A stretch of DNA of 64,000 nt from Xanthomonas prunicola (GTDB lineage: Bacteria > Pseudomonadota > Gammaproteobacteria > Xanthomonadales > Xanthomonadaceae): the NCBI RefSeq assembly GCF_002846205.1, contig NZ_PHKV01000002.1, positions 186,001 to 250,000 on the forward strand, read 5' to 3'. Below are positions 8,698 to 18,072 of the stretch, in pieces. Every line of letters begins with the position of its first letter. The first letter of the stretch is position 1. The translations under genes were made by a program, and so were the position numbers. Under the pieces are notes generated by a model. That model had not been told where the DNA came from. It did not search any database and worked only from the letters and a program-made list of their open reading frames with translations.

Positions 8698-11347
8698 CAG
8701 GGCGAGGTGGCGCGGCGGGAACGAGCAACGGCAGCGTAATGCGAATCCTGGTGCCGTGACCATGCGCGCCTGCCAAGGCCTCCACGCTGCCGCCGTGCGC
8801 CCCGATCATGCCCTGGCAGATGGCAAGGCCCAACCCGGTGCCATTGCGCCCACGGTCGCCGCGTTCCACGCTGTAGAACATGTCGAAGATGCGCGCGCGT
8901 TCGTCTTTGGGAATGCCCGGACCCTGGTCGCCGATGTCGATCTGCAGCGCACCGGTCCGCAGCTGCGCCTGCACGGTCACCGCCGCATCGGCTGGCGAAA
9001 ATTTCGCCGCATTCTCCAGCACGTTGAAGATGGCCTGTTCGACCAGGGCCGGGTGCACCCAAATCGCCGGCAGGTCGGCGGCCAGGTCCAGCTGCAGGCG
9101 CACGTCGGGCTGGTAGCGCTGCAGGCGGCGGGTGGCCGAGCCGATCAATTCGTCCACGCCGATCCAGTCGCGGTTCAAGGTCAGCCCGGTGTGGCCAAGC
9201 CGGGTCATGTCGAGCAGATTCTGGATATAGCGATCCAGCCGCTCGCCTTCGAGCTGGATGGTGTCGAGCAGGCTGTGGCGGTCGTGCGCGTCCATCGCAT
9301 CGCCGTAACTGGCCAGGCTGCTGGCCGAGCCGATCATCGAGGCCAGCGGCGAGCGCAGATCGTGCGAGACCGACGACAACAATGCCGAGCGCAGGCGCTC
9401 GGTTTCGCCACTGACGCGTGCGCCTTCCAGATCGGCGACCAGGCGTGTGCGCAGCGCCGCCTGGCCGATGTCTTCCACCATCGCTTCGGCCAAGCGGCGC
9501 TGTTCCAGACCGGGCCGTTGCATGCCTTGACGAAAGCGCAACGCGGCCACGCCCAATGTGCCGCGTTCATGGCGCACCGGCAGGCACCACCACTGCGCCC
9601 CGGCCAAGGTATCGGTGAAGCGGCCGGCGGGCTGGCCATGCCGCTGAGTCCAATCGGCGGCGCTGCGATCGAGCGCACCGAAGCTGGTGGGTGCATCGCT
9701 TTCGCGCTGCTCCAGGCGTAGCCAGACGTCGGCATCCAGCGCGGTGGCCAGCGCGCGACGGCCGGCTTCCAGCACCTGGCCCAGATCGGCAGCGGTGCTG
9801 AGCTGGCGGGCCAGCGCCTGCAGGGCGTTGGCGTGCGCATTGGCCGCGCGCAATGCCAGGACCTGACTGCGCAAGCGCGAAGCCAGCCGGCCGGCGACCA
9901 ACGCGGCGATCAGGAACATGCACACCGTCACCACGCCCTGGCGCGCGCTGATCTGCAAGGTGAAACGCGGTTCGATGAAGAAGAAGTTGTAGGCGACAAA
10001 ACTCAGCAGCGCGGCGACCACCGCAGCGGCCATGCGCGTGCGCGAGGCCACCAGCACCACCGCGACGATGAACACCATCGACAAGTCGTCGATGTCGGTC
10101 CAGCGTTGCAGCAACCACGCCACGCCCACCGCACCGGCTGCCGCAATCGCAGCGAACACCAGGTCGTACCGCTGAAGCCATTGGCGTGGGTTACGCCAGC
10201 GCTGACGCGCACGTGCACGCGCATCGGCGGAACTGACGATGACCAGCTCGTAATGCGCGCCACGCTGCAGCAATTGCTGGGTCAACGTGCGATTGAACAT
10301 GCGTGCCAGCGGGCGTTCGCGGGTACGCCCCAGCACCAGGGTGGAGATGCCGTTTTGTGAGGCGAAATCCAGCAAGGCCTCGGCGACGTTAGTCCCGTGC
10401 AGCAGTGCGGTGTCGCCACCGAGGCGACGCGTCAACGCGAACGCGCGGTCGATCTCCAGCTGCCAGGCCGCATCGGTCACGGTGCGGGTCTGCACGGTGA
10501 CCACGGTCCACGGTGCATCGCGCCGCTCTGACAAACGACGCGCCACGCGCACCAGATAATCCGAGCTGCCACGGCCATCGATGGCCACCACCACCCGGCG
10601 CCGCAACGCGGCGGTGCCGGGTAAGCCACGCGCGGCCTGGGTATCGCGCAGATCGCTGTCGACGCGGTCGGCAGCGGTCTGCATGGCCAGCTCACGCAAC
10701 GCCGTGAGGTTGGAGGGCGAGAAAAACGCCTGCAATGCCTGCGTGGCCTGCTCGGGCAGATACACCTTGCCCTGCTGCAGGCGCTCGATCAGTTCGCGTG
10801 GCGGCAGATCCACCAGCACGATGTCGCGCAAGCGGTCGAAGACGGCATCGGGCACGGTTTCGGACACGCGCACGCCGGTGATGCGCAGCACGATGTCGTT
10901 GAGGCTTTCCAGGTGCTGGATGTTGACCGTGGTGTAGACGTCGATGCCGGCATCGAGCAACTCCACGATGTCTTGCCAGCGCCGCTCATGGCGGCTGCCG
11001 GGCACGTTGCGGTGCGCCAGCTCGTCGATCAGGGCCAGCCGGGGTTTGCGTGCCAGCAGTGCATCCAGATCGAGTTCTTCCAGCATGCGGCCCTGGTAGC
11101 TCACGCGGGCGCGCGGCAGCAGTGGCAAGCCCTCCAGCAGCGCAGCGGTTTCGCTGCGCCCGTGCGTTTCCACCACGCCGGCCACCACATCCATGCCCTG
11201 CCGCAGGCGCTCGCGCGCCCGCGACAACATGGCGTAGGTCTTGCCCACCCCGGGCGCAGCACCCAGGAACACCGTCAACCGCCCACCGTGTTCGCGCTGT
11301 AATTCGCCGATCAAGGCATCGGCTTGCTGGGTGCGGGCGTCGGACAT
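8687..11347 (-). CDS. kdpD: Sensor histidine kinase KdpD
   Basis: Turgor/potassium-responsive sensor kinase and partner of KdpE. The 886 residues contain the KdpD N-domain with Walker A GAAPGVGKT (about 29-37), a USP-like domain (RRRVVVAIDGRGSSDYL), four transmembrane segments near the middle, a GAF-like region, the HisKA box SSVSHDLRSPL with phospho-acceptor His662, and an ATPase domain with NVLENAAKFSP, GDQGPGIP and GTGLGLAIC. The start at 11347 (MSDARTQQAD) is preferred over an ATG 45 bases upstream, which lies in GGGATTC-type repeat DNA. The gene overlaps kdpE. Confidence 0.95.
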   Translation of the reverse strand: MSDARTQQADALIGELQREHGGRLTVFLGAAPGVGKTYAMLSRARERLRQGMDVVAGVVETHGRSETAALLEGLPLLPRARVSYQGRMLEELDLDALLARKPRLALIDELAHRNVPGSRHERRWQDIVELLDAGIDVYTTVNIQHLESLNDIVLRITGVRVSETVPDAVFDRLRDIVLVDLPPRELIERLQQGKVYLPEQATQALQAFFSPSNLTALRELAMQTAADRVDSDLRDTQAARGLPGTAALRRRVVVAIDGRGSSDYLVRVARRLSERRDAPWTVVTVQTRTVTDAAWQLEIDRAFALTRRLGGDTALLHGTNVAEALLDFASQNGISTLVLGRTRERPLARMFNRTLTQQLLQRGAHYELVIVSSADARARARQRWRNPRQWLQRYDLVFAAIAAAGAVGVAWLLQRWTDIDDLSMVFIVAVVLVASRTRMAAAVVAALLSFVAYNFFFIEPRFTLQISARQGVVTVCMFLIAALVAGRLASRLRSQVLALRAANAHANALQALARQLSTAADLGQVLEAGRRALATALDADVWLRLEQRESDAPTSFGALDRSAADWTQRHGQPAGRFTDTLAGAQWWCLPVRHERGTLGVAALRFRQGMQRPGLEQRRLAEAMVEDIGQAALRTRLVADLEGARVSGETERLRSALLSSVSHDLRSPLASMIGSASSLASYGDAMDAHDRHSLLDTIQLEGERLDRYIQNLLDMTRLGHTGLTLNRDWIGVDELIGSATRRLQRYQPDVRLQLDLAADLPAIWVHPALVEQAIFNVLENAAKFSPADAAVTVQAQLRTGALQIDIGDQGPGIPKDERARIFDMFYSVERGDRGRNGTGLGLAICQGMIGAHGGSVEALAGAHGHGTRIRITLPLLVPAAPPRPDAD

Positions 11348-11420
11348 TCGGGCGGGATTAGGCAGTCGAGATTCGGGACGGGTCGATGGCAAAGCCTACA
11401 GCGGACTGCCCGGCCTGGTG

Positions 11421-12050
11421 CTATTGGGTTGCGCCATGCTTGCTACCCGACTCCGCAGTCCCGGCCTTATCCAGCGCCAGATTCAGGGCGAGCACGTTGA
11501 CCCGCGGCTGCCCAAGCAGTCCGAACTGTGGCGTTTCGGTCGCAGCCTGCACCAGTCCAGCAACGCGTTGCTCGGACAGGCCGCGTGCGGTGGCCACACG
11601 ACGGATCTGCACCTGTGCGCCGGCCGGGCTCAGATGCGGGTCCAGGCCACTGCCGGATTGCGTCAGCAGCTCGCCCGGTACCGCCTCCGGGGCGATGCCG
11701 TCGCGTTTGGCCACCTGCGCACGCGCGGCAGCGATACGGGCCAGCAAATCAGGATTGGAGCGTGCCTGGTTGCTGCCCGAAGCGGCGGTGAGGTCGTACT
11801 TGGCGGCCGACGGACGCGGCTGGAAATAGCGCGCATCGGTAAACGGCTGGGCAACCAATGCCGAGCCGACAACGCGCGCATCGACGCGCAACAGCGAACC
11901 GGTGGCCTGCTCGGAGAACAGCGCACCGGTGATGCCGGTGGCGACCAGCGAGTAGGCCAGGCCCAACCCGAACAGGGTAAATACCGCGAGCATCAGCGAA
12001 CCGCGCAGGGCGCCGTCGTCGCGTAACGGCAAGGAAGAAGACATGGACAT
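11421..12050 (-). CDS. kdpC: Potassium-transporting ATPase subunit KdpC
   Basis: Single-span periplasmic subunit that helps KdpFAB capture potassium and assemble. The 209 residues have one N-terminal transmembrane helix (SLMLAVFTLFGLGLAYSLVA) and family motifs: the GSALVAQPF segment, YFQPRPSAA, SGSNQARSNPDL, the LTQSGSGLDPHLSPAGA stretch and PRVNVLALNLAL. Two in-frame ATGs (12050 and 12044) are possible; the upstream one is used. A still longer frame to 12092 overlaps kdpB and is not favoured. Confidence 0.95.
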   Translation of the reverse strand: MSMSSSLPLRDDGALRGSLMLAVFTLFGLGLAYSLVATGITGALFSEQATGSLLRVDARVVGSALVAQPFTDARYFQPRPSAAKYDLTAASGSNQARSNPDLLARIAAARAQVAKRDGIAPEAVPGELLTQSGSGLDPHLSPAGAQVQIRRVATARGLSEQRVAGLVQAATETPQFGLLGQPRVNVLALNLALDKAGTAESGSKHGATQ

Positions 12051-12084
12051 GTTCCCGGAAGAAGAAAGGTGCATCACACGTGGC

Positions 12085-14133
12085 TCAGGCACCGAAGACG
12101 GCGACCAGCACCAGATCGATCACTTTGATCGCAACGAACGGCAGCAACACGCCACCCACGCCGTAGATCAGCATGTTTCGGCGCAACAACGCGGTGGCGC
12201 TGGAAGGGCGAAAACGCACGCCGCGCAACGCCAGCGGAATCAATGCCGGGATGATCAACGCATTGAAGATCAATGCCGCCAGTACCGCGTGGCGCGGGCT
12301 GGAGAGCTGCATCACGTTGAGCGCTGCCATCGACGGGATGGCGGCGGCAAACAGCGCCGGCAGGATCGCGAAGTATTTGGAAACGTCGTTGGCCAGCGAG
12401 AACGTGGTCAACGCACCGCGCGTGATCAACTGCTGCTTGCCCACTTCCACCACCGCCAGCAGCTTGGCCGGATCCGAATCCAGATCCACCATGTTGCCGG
12501 CTTCCTTGGCGGCTTGCGTGCCGGAGTTCATCGCCAGGCCCACGTCGGCCTGCGCGAGCGCCGGGGCGTCGTTGGTGCCGTCGCCGACCATCGCCACCAG
12601 CCGCCCACCGGTCTGCTCGGCACGGATGCGCGCTAGCTTGTCTTCCGGCCGTGCCTGGGCGATGTAGTCGTCCACGCCGGCTTCGGCAGCGATCGCGGCA
12701 GCGGTGAGCGGGTTGTCGCCGGTGATCATCACCGTCTTGATGCCCATCGCACGCAACTGCGCGAACTTTTCTTTGATGCCCTGCTTGACCACGTCGCTCA
12801 ACTCGACCACACCAAGCACATGGCGGCCTTCGGCCACCACCAACGGTGTGGCACCGCCACGCGCGACTTCTTCGATACGGCCCTGCAATTCCGGCGACAC
12901 CGTGGCGCCCATGCCTTGCACATACGCCACGATCGAATCGCCGGCGCCCTTGCGGATGCTGCGCCCGCCAAGATCGACACCGGACATGCGCGTCTGCGCG
13001 GTGAACGCGATGAAATGCGCACCCTCGGCCTCCACTGCCACCGCACCTTGCTGCCGCGCCAGCTTGACGATGGATTTACCTTCCGGCGTCGGGTCGGCCA
13101 GCGAAGCGAGCATGGCCGCATCACGCAGTTGCGCGCGGTCGACGCCGGCCAGCGGATGGAACGCGGTGGCCTGGCGGTCGCCGTAGGTAATGGTGCCGGT
13201 CTTGTCGAGCAGCAGCACATCCACGTCACCGGCCACTTCCACTGCCTTGCCGGATTTGGCCAGCACATTGGCCGACAGCGCGCGGTTCATGCCGGCAATA
13301 CCGATCGCCGGCAACAGCCCACCGATGGTGGTCGGGATCAGACACACCAGCAACGCGATCAGCAGCAGCGGATCCAGCGTGACGCCGACAAAGCCCGCAA
13401 TCGCCGGCAACGACGCCACCACGATCAGGAACGTCAGCGTCATCGCGGCCAGCAGCAGCGTCAGCGCGATTTCGTTCGGCGTCTTCTGCCGATTGGCGCC
13501 TTCCACCAACGCGATCATGCGATCGAGGAAGCTATGCCCCGGCTCGGCGGTGACCTTGAACACGATCTCGTCGGAAAGCACGCGCGTGCCACCGATGACG
13601 CCGCTGCGATCGGTGCCGGCCTCGCGCAACACCGGTGCCGACTCGCCGGTCACCGCAGCTTCGTTGATGGTGGCAACACCACGCACGATCTCGCCATCGG
13701 CTGGTACAAATTCGCCTTCGGACACCATCACGTAATCGCCCGGGCGCAGCTCTGCCGCCGGCACGCGGGTTTCGCGGCCACCGAGTGCGGTTTCCACCCG
13801 GCGTGCCACCAGATCCTTGCGCGCCCGCCGCAACGAGGCGGCCTGACCGCGGCCACGCGCTTCAGCAATGGCTTCGGCAAAATTGCCGAACAACACGGTG
13901 ACGAACAGAATCGCCGTCACCGCCCAGCCGAAGCCGGCATTGCCATAGCCGCTGGCGGTGATCACCGCCGCCAGCAGCGTGCCGCCCATCACCACCGCCA
14001 TCACCGGGCTGCGCAGCAGATGCCGCGGCGCCAACTTGAGGAAGGCAGCACGCATCGCCGCAACCAGCACGGCGGCATCGAACAACGCTGCGTCACCGCG
14101 CTCGCGTTTTTCAGTCGTATCGATCGTAGACAT
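12085..14133 (-). CDS. kdpB: Potassium-transporting P-type ATPase subunit KdpB
   Basis: The ATP-hydrolysing subunit of the high-affinity potassium pump. The 682 residues match the family length. The actuator motif VTGESAPV lies at 161-168; its serine (165) is equivalent to the serine whose phosphorylation inhibits the E. coli pump. The phosphorylation site DKTGT has Asp310, and [18 protein letters not shown] is the hinge motif. Hydrophobic segments flank both. The gene lies 12 bases downstream of kdpA. Confidence 0.97.
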   Translation of the reverse strand: MSTIDTTEKRERGDAALFDAAVLVAAMRAAFLKLAPRHLLRSPVMAVVMGGTLLAAVITASGYGNAGFGWAVTAILFVTVLFGNFAEAIAEARGRGQAASLRRARKDLVARRVETALGGRETRVPAAELRPGDYVMVSEGEFVPADGEIVRGVATINEAAVTGESAPVLREAGTDRSGVIGGTRVLSDEIVFKVTAEPGHSFLDRMIALVEGANRQKTPNEIALTLLLAAMTLTFLIVVASLPAIAGFVGVTLDPLLLIALLVCLIPTTIGGLLPAIGIAGMNRALSANVLAKSGKAVEVAGDVDVLLLDKTGTITYGDRQATAFHPLAGVDRAQLRDAAMLASLADPTPEGKSIVKLARQQGAVAVEAEGAHFIAFTAQTRMSGVDLGGRSIRKGAGDSIVAYVQGMGATVSPELQGRIEEVARGGATPLVVAEGRHVLGVVELSDVVKQGIKEKFAQLRAMGIKTVMITGDNPLTAAAIAAEAGVDDYIAQARPEDKLARIRAEQTGGRLVAMVGDGTNDAPALAQADVGLAMNSGTQAAKEAGNMVDLDSDPAKLLAVVEVGKQQLITRGALTTFSLANDVSKYFAILPALFAAAIPSMAALNVMQLSSPRHAVLAALIFNALIIPALIPLALRGVRFRPSSATALLRRNMLIYGVGGVLLPFVAIKVIDLVLVAVFGA

Positions 14134-14145
14134 TGCTCAAAACTC

Positions 14146-15939
14146 TCAGGACGCCGCCAGGGCGAGGTGTTCAGCGATAGGACCCAGCACCAGTGCCGGC
14201 ATGAACTGCAGCACGGTCAGCACCAGCACGATCGCCATCAGGGTCAGCGCAAAGGTGGGCGTTTCGACCTGCAGGCTACCGGCCGACTCCGGCGCACGCC
14301 GCTTCACCGCCATGCGCGCGGCCACCATCAACGGCAGGACCAACGCCGGATATCGTCCCAGCACCAGCACCACAGAGCAGCTTAGATTCCACCAGTACGT
14401 GGCATCGCCCAGACCTTCGAAACCCGAGCCGTTATTGGCAAATGCGGAGGTGTACTCGTAGAACACCTGGCTGATGCCGTGGAAGCCGGGATTGGAATTG
14501 GCAGTGAATGCCGGCACGGCCAGCGCCACCGCGGTGAAGCCCAGCACCACCAGCGGCTGCAGCAGGATCAACAGCGCCAGCAACTGCACTTCGCGCGATT
14601 CGATCTTGCGGCCGAACAACTCCGGCGTGCGTCCGGTCATCAAGCCGGCCAGGAACACGCTCAGCAACAGATACACCACGAACTGCTGCAGGCCGCAGCC
14701 AATACCGCCCCAGATGGCGTTGATCAGCATGTCCACCAGCGTGACCAGGCCGCTCAACGGTGCCAAGGAGTCGTGCATCGCGTTGACCGAACCATTGGAG
14801 GTCTGCGTGGTCAACGCCGCCCACAGCGCAGAGGCATCCGCACCGATGCGCACTTCCTTGCCTTCCATCAGCGCTGGCGAGTTCGCGCTGGCCGAATGCG
14901 CTTCGGACCACAGCAGCAACGCGGTGGACGCGGCCGACATCGTCAGCATGGTGCCGAAGACCAACGCAGTGAGTCGCTTGCGCCCGGTCAGATAGCCGAC
15001 CATGAACACCACGCTCATCGGCAGCAACACGATGGCCAAGGTTTCCAGAAAATTGCTCAACGGCGTGGGGTTTTCCAGCGCGACCGAGCTATTGGGGCCA
15101 TACCAGCCACCACCGTTGGTGCCGAGCTGTTTGACCGCCACCATCGCCGCAACCGGGCCCACTGGAATGGTCTGCTTGGCCATGCCGGCGCTGCTATCCA
15201 ACGGTACAGCGGTCGCCGCGCCCTGGAATGTCGACGGTACACCCTGCCAGCCGAGCAAAACGGTCCACAACAGGCACAGCGGCAACAGCACGCGCACGCT
15301 GGAGCGGATCACATCCGCCCAGTAATTGCCGACGTCTGCTTCAGGCAGCGCTTCCAGGCCGGCCCCCGTGTGTTGGCGTCCCTGACGCGACAGTTCCGGC
15401 TCCGACATCTCCGCCACGGCCGTCGTGTCCGAAACAGGGCTAGCGACTGACGCCTGTTTGGCCGCGCGCCCGCCGAACAACGCACGCAGCGTCGCAACCG
15501 CCAACGCCAGGCCCATCATCGGCGTCACCACCTGCAGGCCAACGATGCCGGTCATCTGCGACAGATACGACAACTGCGCCTGGCCGGAGTAATGCTGCTG
15601 ATTGGTATTGGTGACGAACGACACCATGGTGTGCAGCGCGGTATCCCAGCGCATGTTCGGGATGGCGTCCGGGTTGAACGGCAGCCATGCCTGGGTCATG
15701 AACACCCCCCAGGTCAGCAAGCCAACCACCAGGTTGCTGAGCAGAAATGCCACGCTGTACCCGCGCCACGACATGCCCTGCTGCGGGCGCGTGCCGAGCA
15801 ATGCGTACAACGGCCGTTCGATCCAGCCGAACAGCGCGTCGCCACGCATCGGTGCGCCGCGCATCACCGCAGCCATATAACGGCCCAAAGGCCACGCCAG
15901 CACGATGGCCAGCGCGTACACAAGAAAAGTTTCAGTCAT
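14146..15939 (-). CDS. kdpA: Potassium-transporting ATPase subunit KdpA
   Basis: The potassium-selective channel-like subunit of the Kdp pump, related to the Trk/Ktr superfamily. The 597 residues hold about ten membrane helices and four pore-loop repeats, visible at FVTNTNQQHYSGQ, KQLGTNGGGWYGPNS, TTQTSNGSVNAM and FANNGSGFEGLG. It is slightly longer than the ~560 residues of many homologues; a charged cytoplasmic loop (about residues 155-195) accounts for this. It stands between kdpF and kdpB. Confidence 0.97.
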   Translation of the reverse strand: MTETFLVYALAIVLAWPLGRYMAAVMRGAPMRGDALFGWIERPLYALLGTRPQQGMSWRGYSVAFLLSNLVVGLLTWGVFMTQAWLPFNPDAIPNMRWDTALHTMVSFVTNTNQQHYSGQAQLSYLSQMTGIVGLQVVTPMMGLALAVATLRALFGGRAAKQASVASPVSDTTAVAEMSEPELSRQGRQHTGAGLEALPEADVGNYWADVIRSSVRVLLPLCLLWTVLLGWQGVPSTFQGAATAVPLDSSAGMAKQTIPVGPVAAMVAVKQLGTNGGGWYGPNSSVALENPTPLSNFLETLAIVLLPMSVVFMVGYLTGRKRLTALVFGTMLTMSAASTALLLWSEAHSASANSPALMEGKEVRIGADASALWAALTTQTSNGSVNAMHDSLAPLSGLVTLVDMLINAIWGGIGCGLQQFVVYLLLSVFLAGLMTGRTPELFGRKIESREVQLLALLILLQPLVVLGFTAVALAVPAFTANSNPGFHGISQVFYEYTSAFANNGSGFEGLGDATYWWNLSCSVVLVLGRYPALVLPLMVAARMAVKRRAPESAGSLQVETPTFALTLMAIVLVLTVLQFMPALVLGPIAEHLALAAS

Positions 15940-15954
15940 TGGAGCGCACTCGGA

Positions 15955-16047
15955 TCAGAAGTCTTCGGGCCGCAGCACCACGTACAGCAGGTACGCAGCG
16001 GCAACGAGTACGGCCACGCCGCACAACAGGGACAACCAGGCAGGCAT
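15955..16047 (-). CDS. kdpF: KdpF small membrane subunit
   Basis: A 30-residue peptide, MPAWLSLLCGVAVLVAAAYL followed by LYVVLRPEDF: one hydrophobic helix and a short charged tail ending in RPEDF. KdpF stabilises the KdpABC complex in the membrane. The position directly before kdpA (15 bases), a GGGAG Shine-Dalgarno and the typical length support the call. It is the first gene of kdpFABCDE. Confidence 0.92.
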   Translation of the reverse strand: MPAWLSLLCGVAVLVAAAYLLYVVLRPEDF

Positions 16048-16495
16048 GTCAGCTACTCCCCGAGACGTGCGCACGATGGCGCGATGGATGCGATGCGTCG
16101 CGGCGTAGGCAGCACGTGCGTGCCAACATGACAAAGCGCTGCCGCACCGGGCGCACAGCGCCGATGGAGCAGACAAGGGAAGGAATGCATCGGGATCGTC
16201 CACGGCGGAACCGCTCCGCCAACCTGCGCAGTCTCTGCCTGGGCTGCGTAAAGTCGCTATGGATCTGCCGCCGGCGCGACGTAAAGTCCGCATAAAATGC
16301 GCAGGCCAGCCCTGCGCCTCGACCAGATGGCCCGCCGCGCGTTCCGACGGTTGGCTTCCCTGGCTGCGCTGGCTGGCGGCACGCAGATGGCAGCGACGCT
16401 GCGAAGTTCCATCTGCTCAAGAGTCGCGCCGGAAAGGGGGGGCTCCAGGCATGCGCGTCCGCTGTGTGACCAGACCACACGCAATCAAACAGTGC
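16048..16495. other. Intergenic region between kdpF and the effector gene
   Basis: About 450 bases without a supportable gene. It holds two KdpE-like direct-repeat boxes (16247-16296, listed separately) and a GCGCAGG/CCTGCGC inverted repeat (16299-16317). Because both flanking genes are on the minus strand, it should contain the kdp promoter and the 3' end of the effector transcript. Confidence 0.6.
16247..16296 (-). promoter_or_regulatory. Two KdpE-like binding boxes upstream of kdpF
   Basis: On the minus strand 16296-16280 reads TTTATG-CGGAC-TTTACG, and 16263-16247 reads TCCATA-GCGAC-TTTACG. E. coli KdpE binds direct repeats TTTATA and TTTACA separated by 5 bases. The first box differs from this at two positions. 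The two boxes are 33 bases apart, three helical turns, and lie 200-250 bases before kdpF. Confidence 0.5.
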
Positions 16496-17848
16496 TCACA
16501 TGTCCATATACCTGCGCGACACAGTCGCAAGCATCATGCTGGCCGTGGCGATCGCGTCATCGCATCTGGCGATGAGTTCAGCGGCCTGGTTCGGGATCGC
16601 AGCAGCCTGCGCACGGACGGCGGCAATGACCGGTATCTGCTCGCTCGGGAAGAGGCTCACTGCCGCTGCAAGCACATCCAGGCTGCACAGATAACGCACC
16701 GCGGCAGGCTGGTGCGGCAACGCCCCAGCCAACCGCCTCAGCACCGCAGCGCCACTCTCTGTGCTGTCCAATGCGTGCACGGCCCGCGTCAATTCCCTGA
16801 AGGCAGCCTGGCGCAATCCCGGATTGGGCAGTCTGTTCAACAAGGCCACCAAGTGGATCAAGGCTTCGGCTCCATCGCCGGAACGCGCGAGGCGCTCAGC
16901 AAGCTGCGCATACGCTTGCTGGAATCGATGGATCGGCTCCAATCCGACAAGATGCAGGCGTAAGGTCACCTCCGCCAGCAGGCGGGGGCCGGTCTGGAGC
17001 GCGGCAGCCTCGGTTATCGCTAGGTTGACTGCCTCCTCGGGCAGTTGCCTGATCGCCGATGCCAGCAAATTAAACGGAAGCGCTCCGCCGATGCCTCCGG
17101 CAGCGCCACCCTGGGCCGGAGCCACAGCGCCTTGCGCCCCTGGTTCACCATCACCTTGCACGCCCCCTGCATCAGCCTCTGCTACTGCCCCCATATGGCC
17201 AACGTGCGCTGCTCCGGCAGCAGCCTGCAGCGCTTGCCGGCGCGTGGCAATCAAACTGGGCAAGATTGCATGGAAGGCGAGCGCGCGCAGGTCCTCGGGC
17301 AAGCATCCCAGGTCATCCGTCAAGCGCGCCACCACGCGAAATGCCATATTCCCAGAATAGCGGGTGGCGTGATTCAACAGCGCGGTAAACGCCTCAAATC
17401 GCTGCGCCTGCGGCAATGATGGAATCCGCGCCGCAAGCCTTCCGTATCCGCGCAATATCTGCTCGCTGCGATCCTCATCGTCCGGGTAGGGGAAATGCGT
17501 CACTTCGTCCAGGGCGACACGCATGCTTTCTGCACTATGGACGTCCCCGAACTCCAAGCTCGGGTCATAGCGCGGCCGCGCGGTCAGGAACGCTCGCACA
17601 TCCCTGGTGTCTTCCGCCATCTGCCGCGAGACGCTACTCAGACGCACGAGGCTGCGCGGTCCACACCGCTGCACAATCTCGCGGCGTAGATCATTCGGCA
17701 GCGCAGACAGTCCATCGAAGGTCTCGGCACGCCGGGCTGGCACTGTGCCTGGATCGAGGACTGCTTGGCTCGCCGAAGCCTGTGACGTCTCCTGCGTTTG
17801 GCTGGTTGACGCCACAGCGTGCGGCAGACCGGTTCGGTTGATCGGCAT
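16496..17848 (-). CDS. xopI: F-box type III effector, XopI-like
   Basis: Predicted type III secreted effector of 450 residues. The N-terminus (1-45) is rich in Ser, Thr, Gln and Ala with few acidic residues, as expected of a secretion signal. Residues about 47-85 (GLSALPNDLRREIVQR with LVRLSSVSRQMAEDT) form an F-box, the eukaryotic motif that docks on SKP1 in SCF ubiquitin ligases. The rest is helical and Leu/Ala-rich with an Ala/Gly-rich linker (about 230-270). XopI is the Xanthomonas effector family with this architecture. An AGGAG Shine-Dalgarno precedes the ATG. A degenerate PIP-box lies at 17940-17964. The family name rests on F-box plus context, not on an alignment. Confidence 0.72.
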   Translation of the reverse strand: MPINRTGLPHAVASTSQTQETSQASASQAVLDPGTVPARRAETFDGLSALPNDLRREIVQRCGPRSLVRLSSVSRQMAEDTRDVRAFLTARPRYDPSLEFGDVHSAESMRVALDEVTHFPYPDDEDRSEQILRGYGRLAARIPSLPQAQRFEAFTALLNHATRYSGNMAFRVVARLTDDLGCLPEDLRALAFHAILPSLIATRRQALQAAAGAAHVGHMGAVAEADAGGVQGDGEPGAQGAVAPAQGGAAGGIGGALPFNLLASAIRQLPEEAVNLAITEAAALQTGPRLLAEVTLRLHLVGLEPIHRFQQAYAQLAERLARSGDGAEALIHLVALLNRLPNPGLRQAAFRELTRAVHALDSTESGAAVLRRLAGALPHQPAAVRYLCSLDVLAAAVSLFPSEQIPVIAAVRAQAAAIPNQAAELIARCDDAIATASMMLATVSRRYMDM

Positions 17849-17939
17849 CGGGGGTCTCCTGCGGTGTGCCGCAGCAGCGGCATCGAGTTAGGTTTCGTGC
17901 GTACTTTCCCGAAAGCGATCTCGTGTCCGCGCGCACGGC

Positions 17940-17968
17940 CAGAAATCGCGTTCGCCTGCGCGAACGCG
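17940..17968 (-). promoter_or_regulatory. Imperfect PIP-box and perfect palindrome upstream of the effector
   Basis: On the minus strand 17964-17940 reads TTCGC-N15-TTCTG, one base off the HrpX plant-inducible-promoter consensus TTCGB-N15-TTCGB. It overlaps a perfect 9-bp inverted repeat CGCGTTCGC/GCGAACGCG with a 4-base loop (17947-17968). A clear -10 box 30-32 bases further on is not seen, so HrpX control is only suggested. Confidence 0.4.
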
Positions 17969-18072
17969 ACGTGACCGGTGCAGATGCGGGTTCGGCGGAT
18001 GGCACGCCACCCGCCGCTGTTCGCTAGTACCGCGGCGGACGATCTGGGACGATGCAGATACGGCGTGCTGCC

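Noticed and set aside
11348..11392. Longer kdpD start
   Set aside because: The extra residues lie in GGGATTC-type repeat DNA; MSDARTQQAD is a better start.
12820..14385. 521-codon frame opposite kdpB
   Set aside because: Antisense shadow, no supporting features.
17940..17964. Perfect PIP box for the effector
   Set aside because: Second half reads TTCTG instead of TTCGB and no -10 box follows at the right distance; kept only as degenerate.
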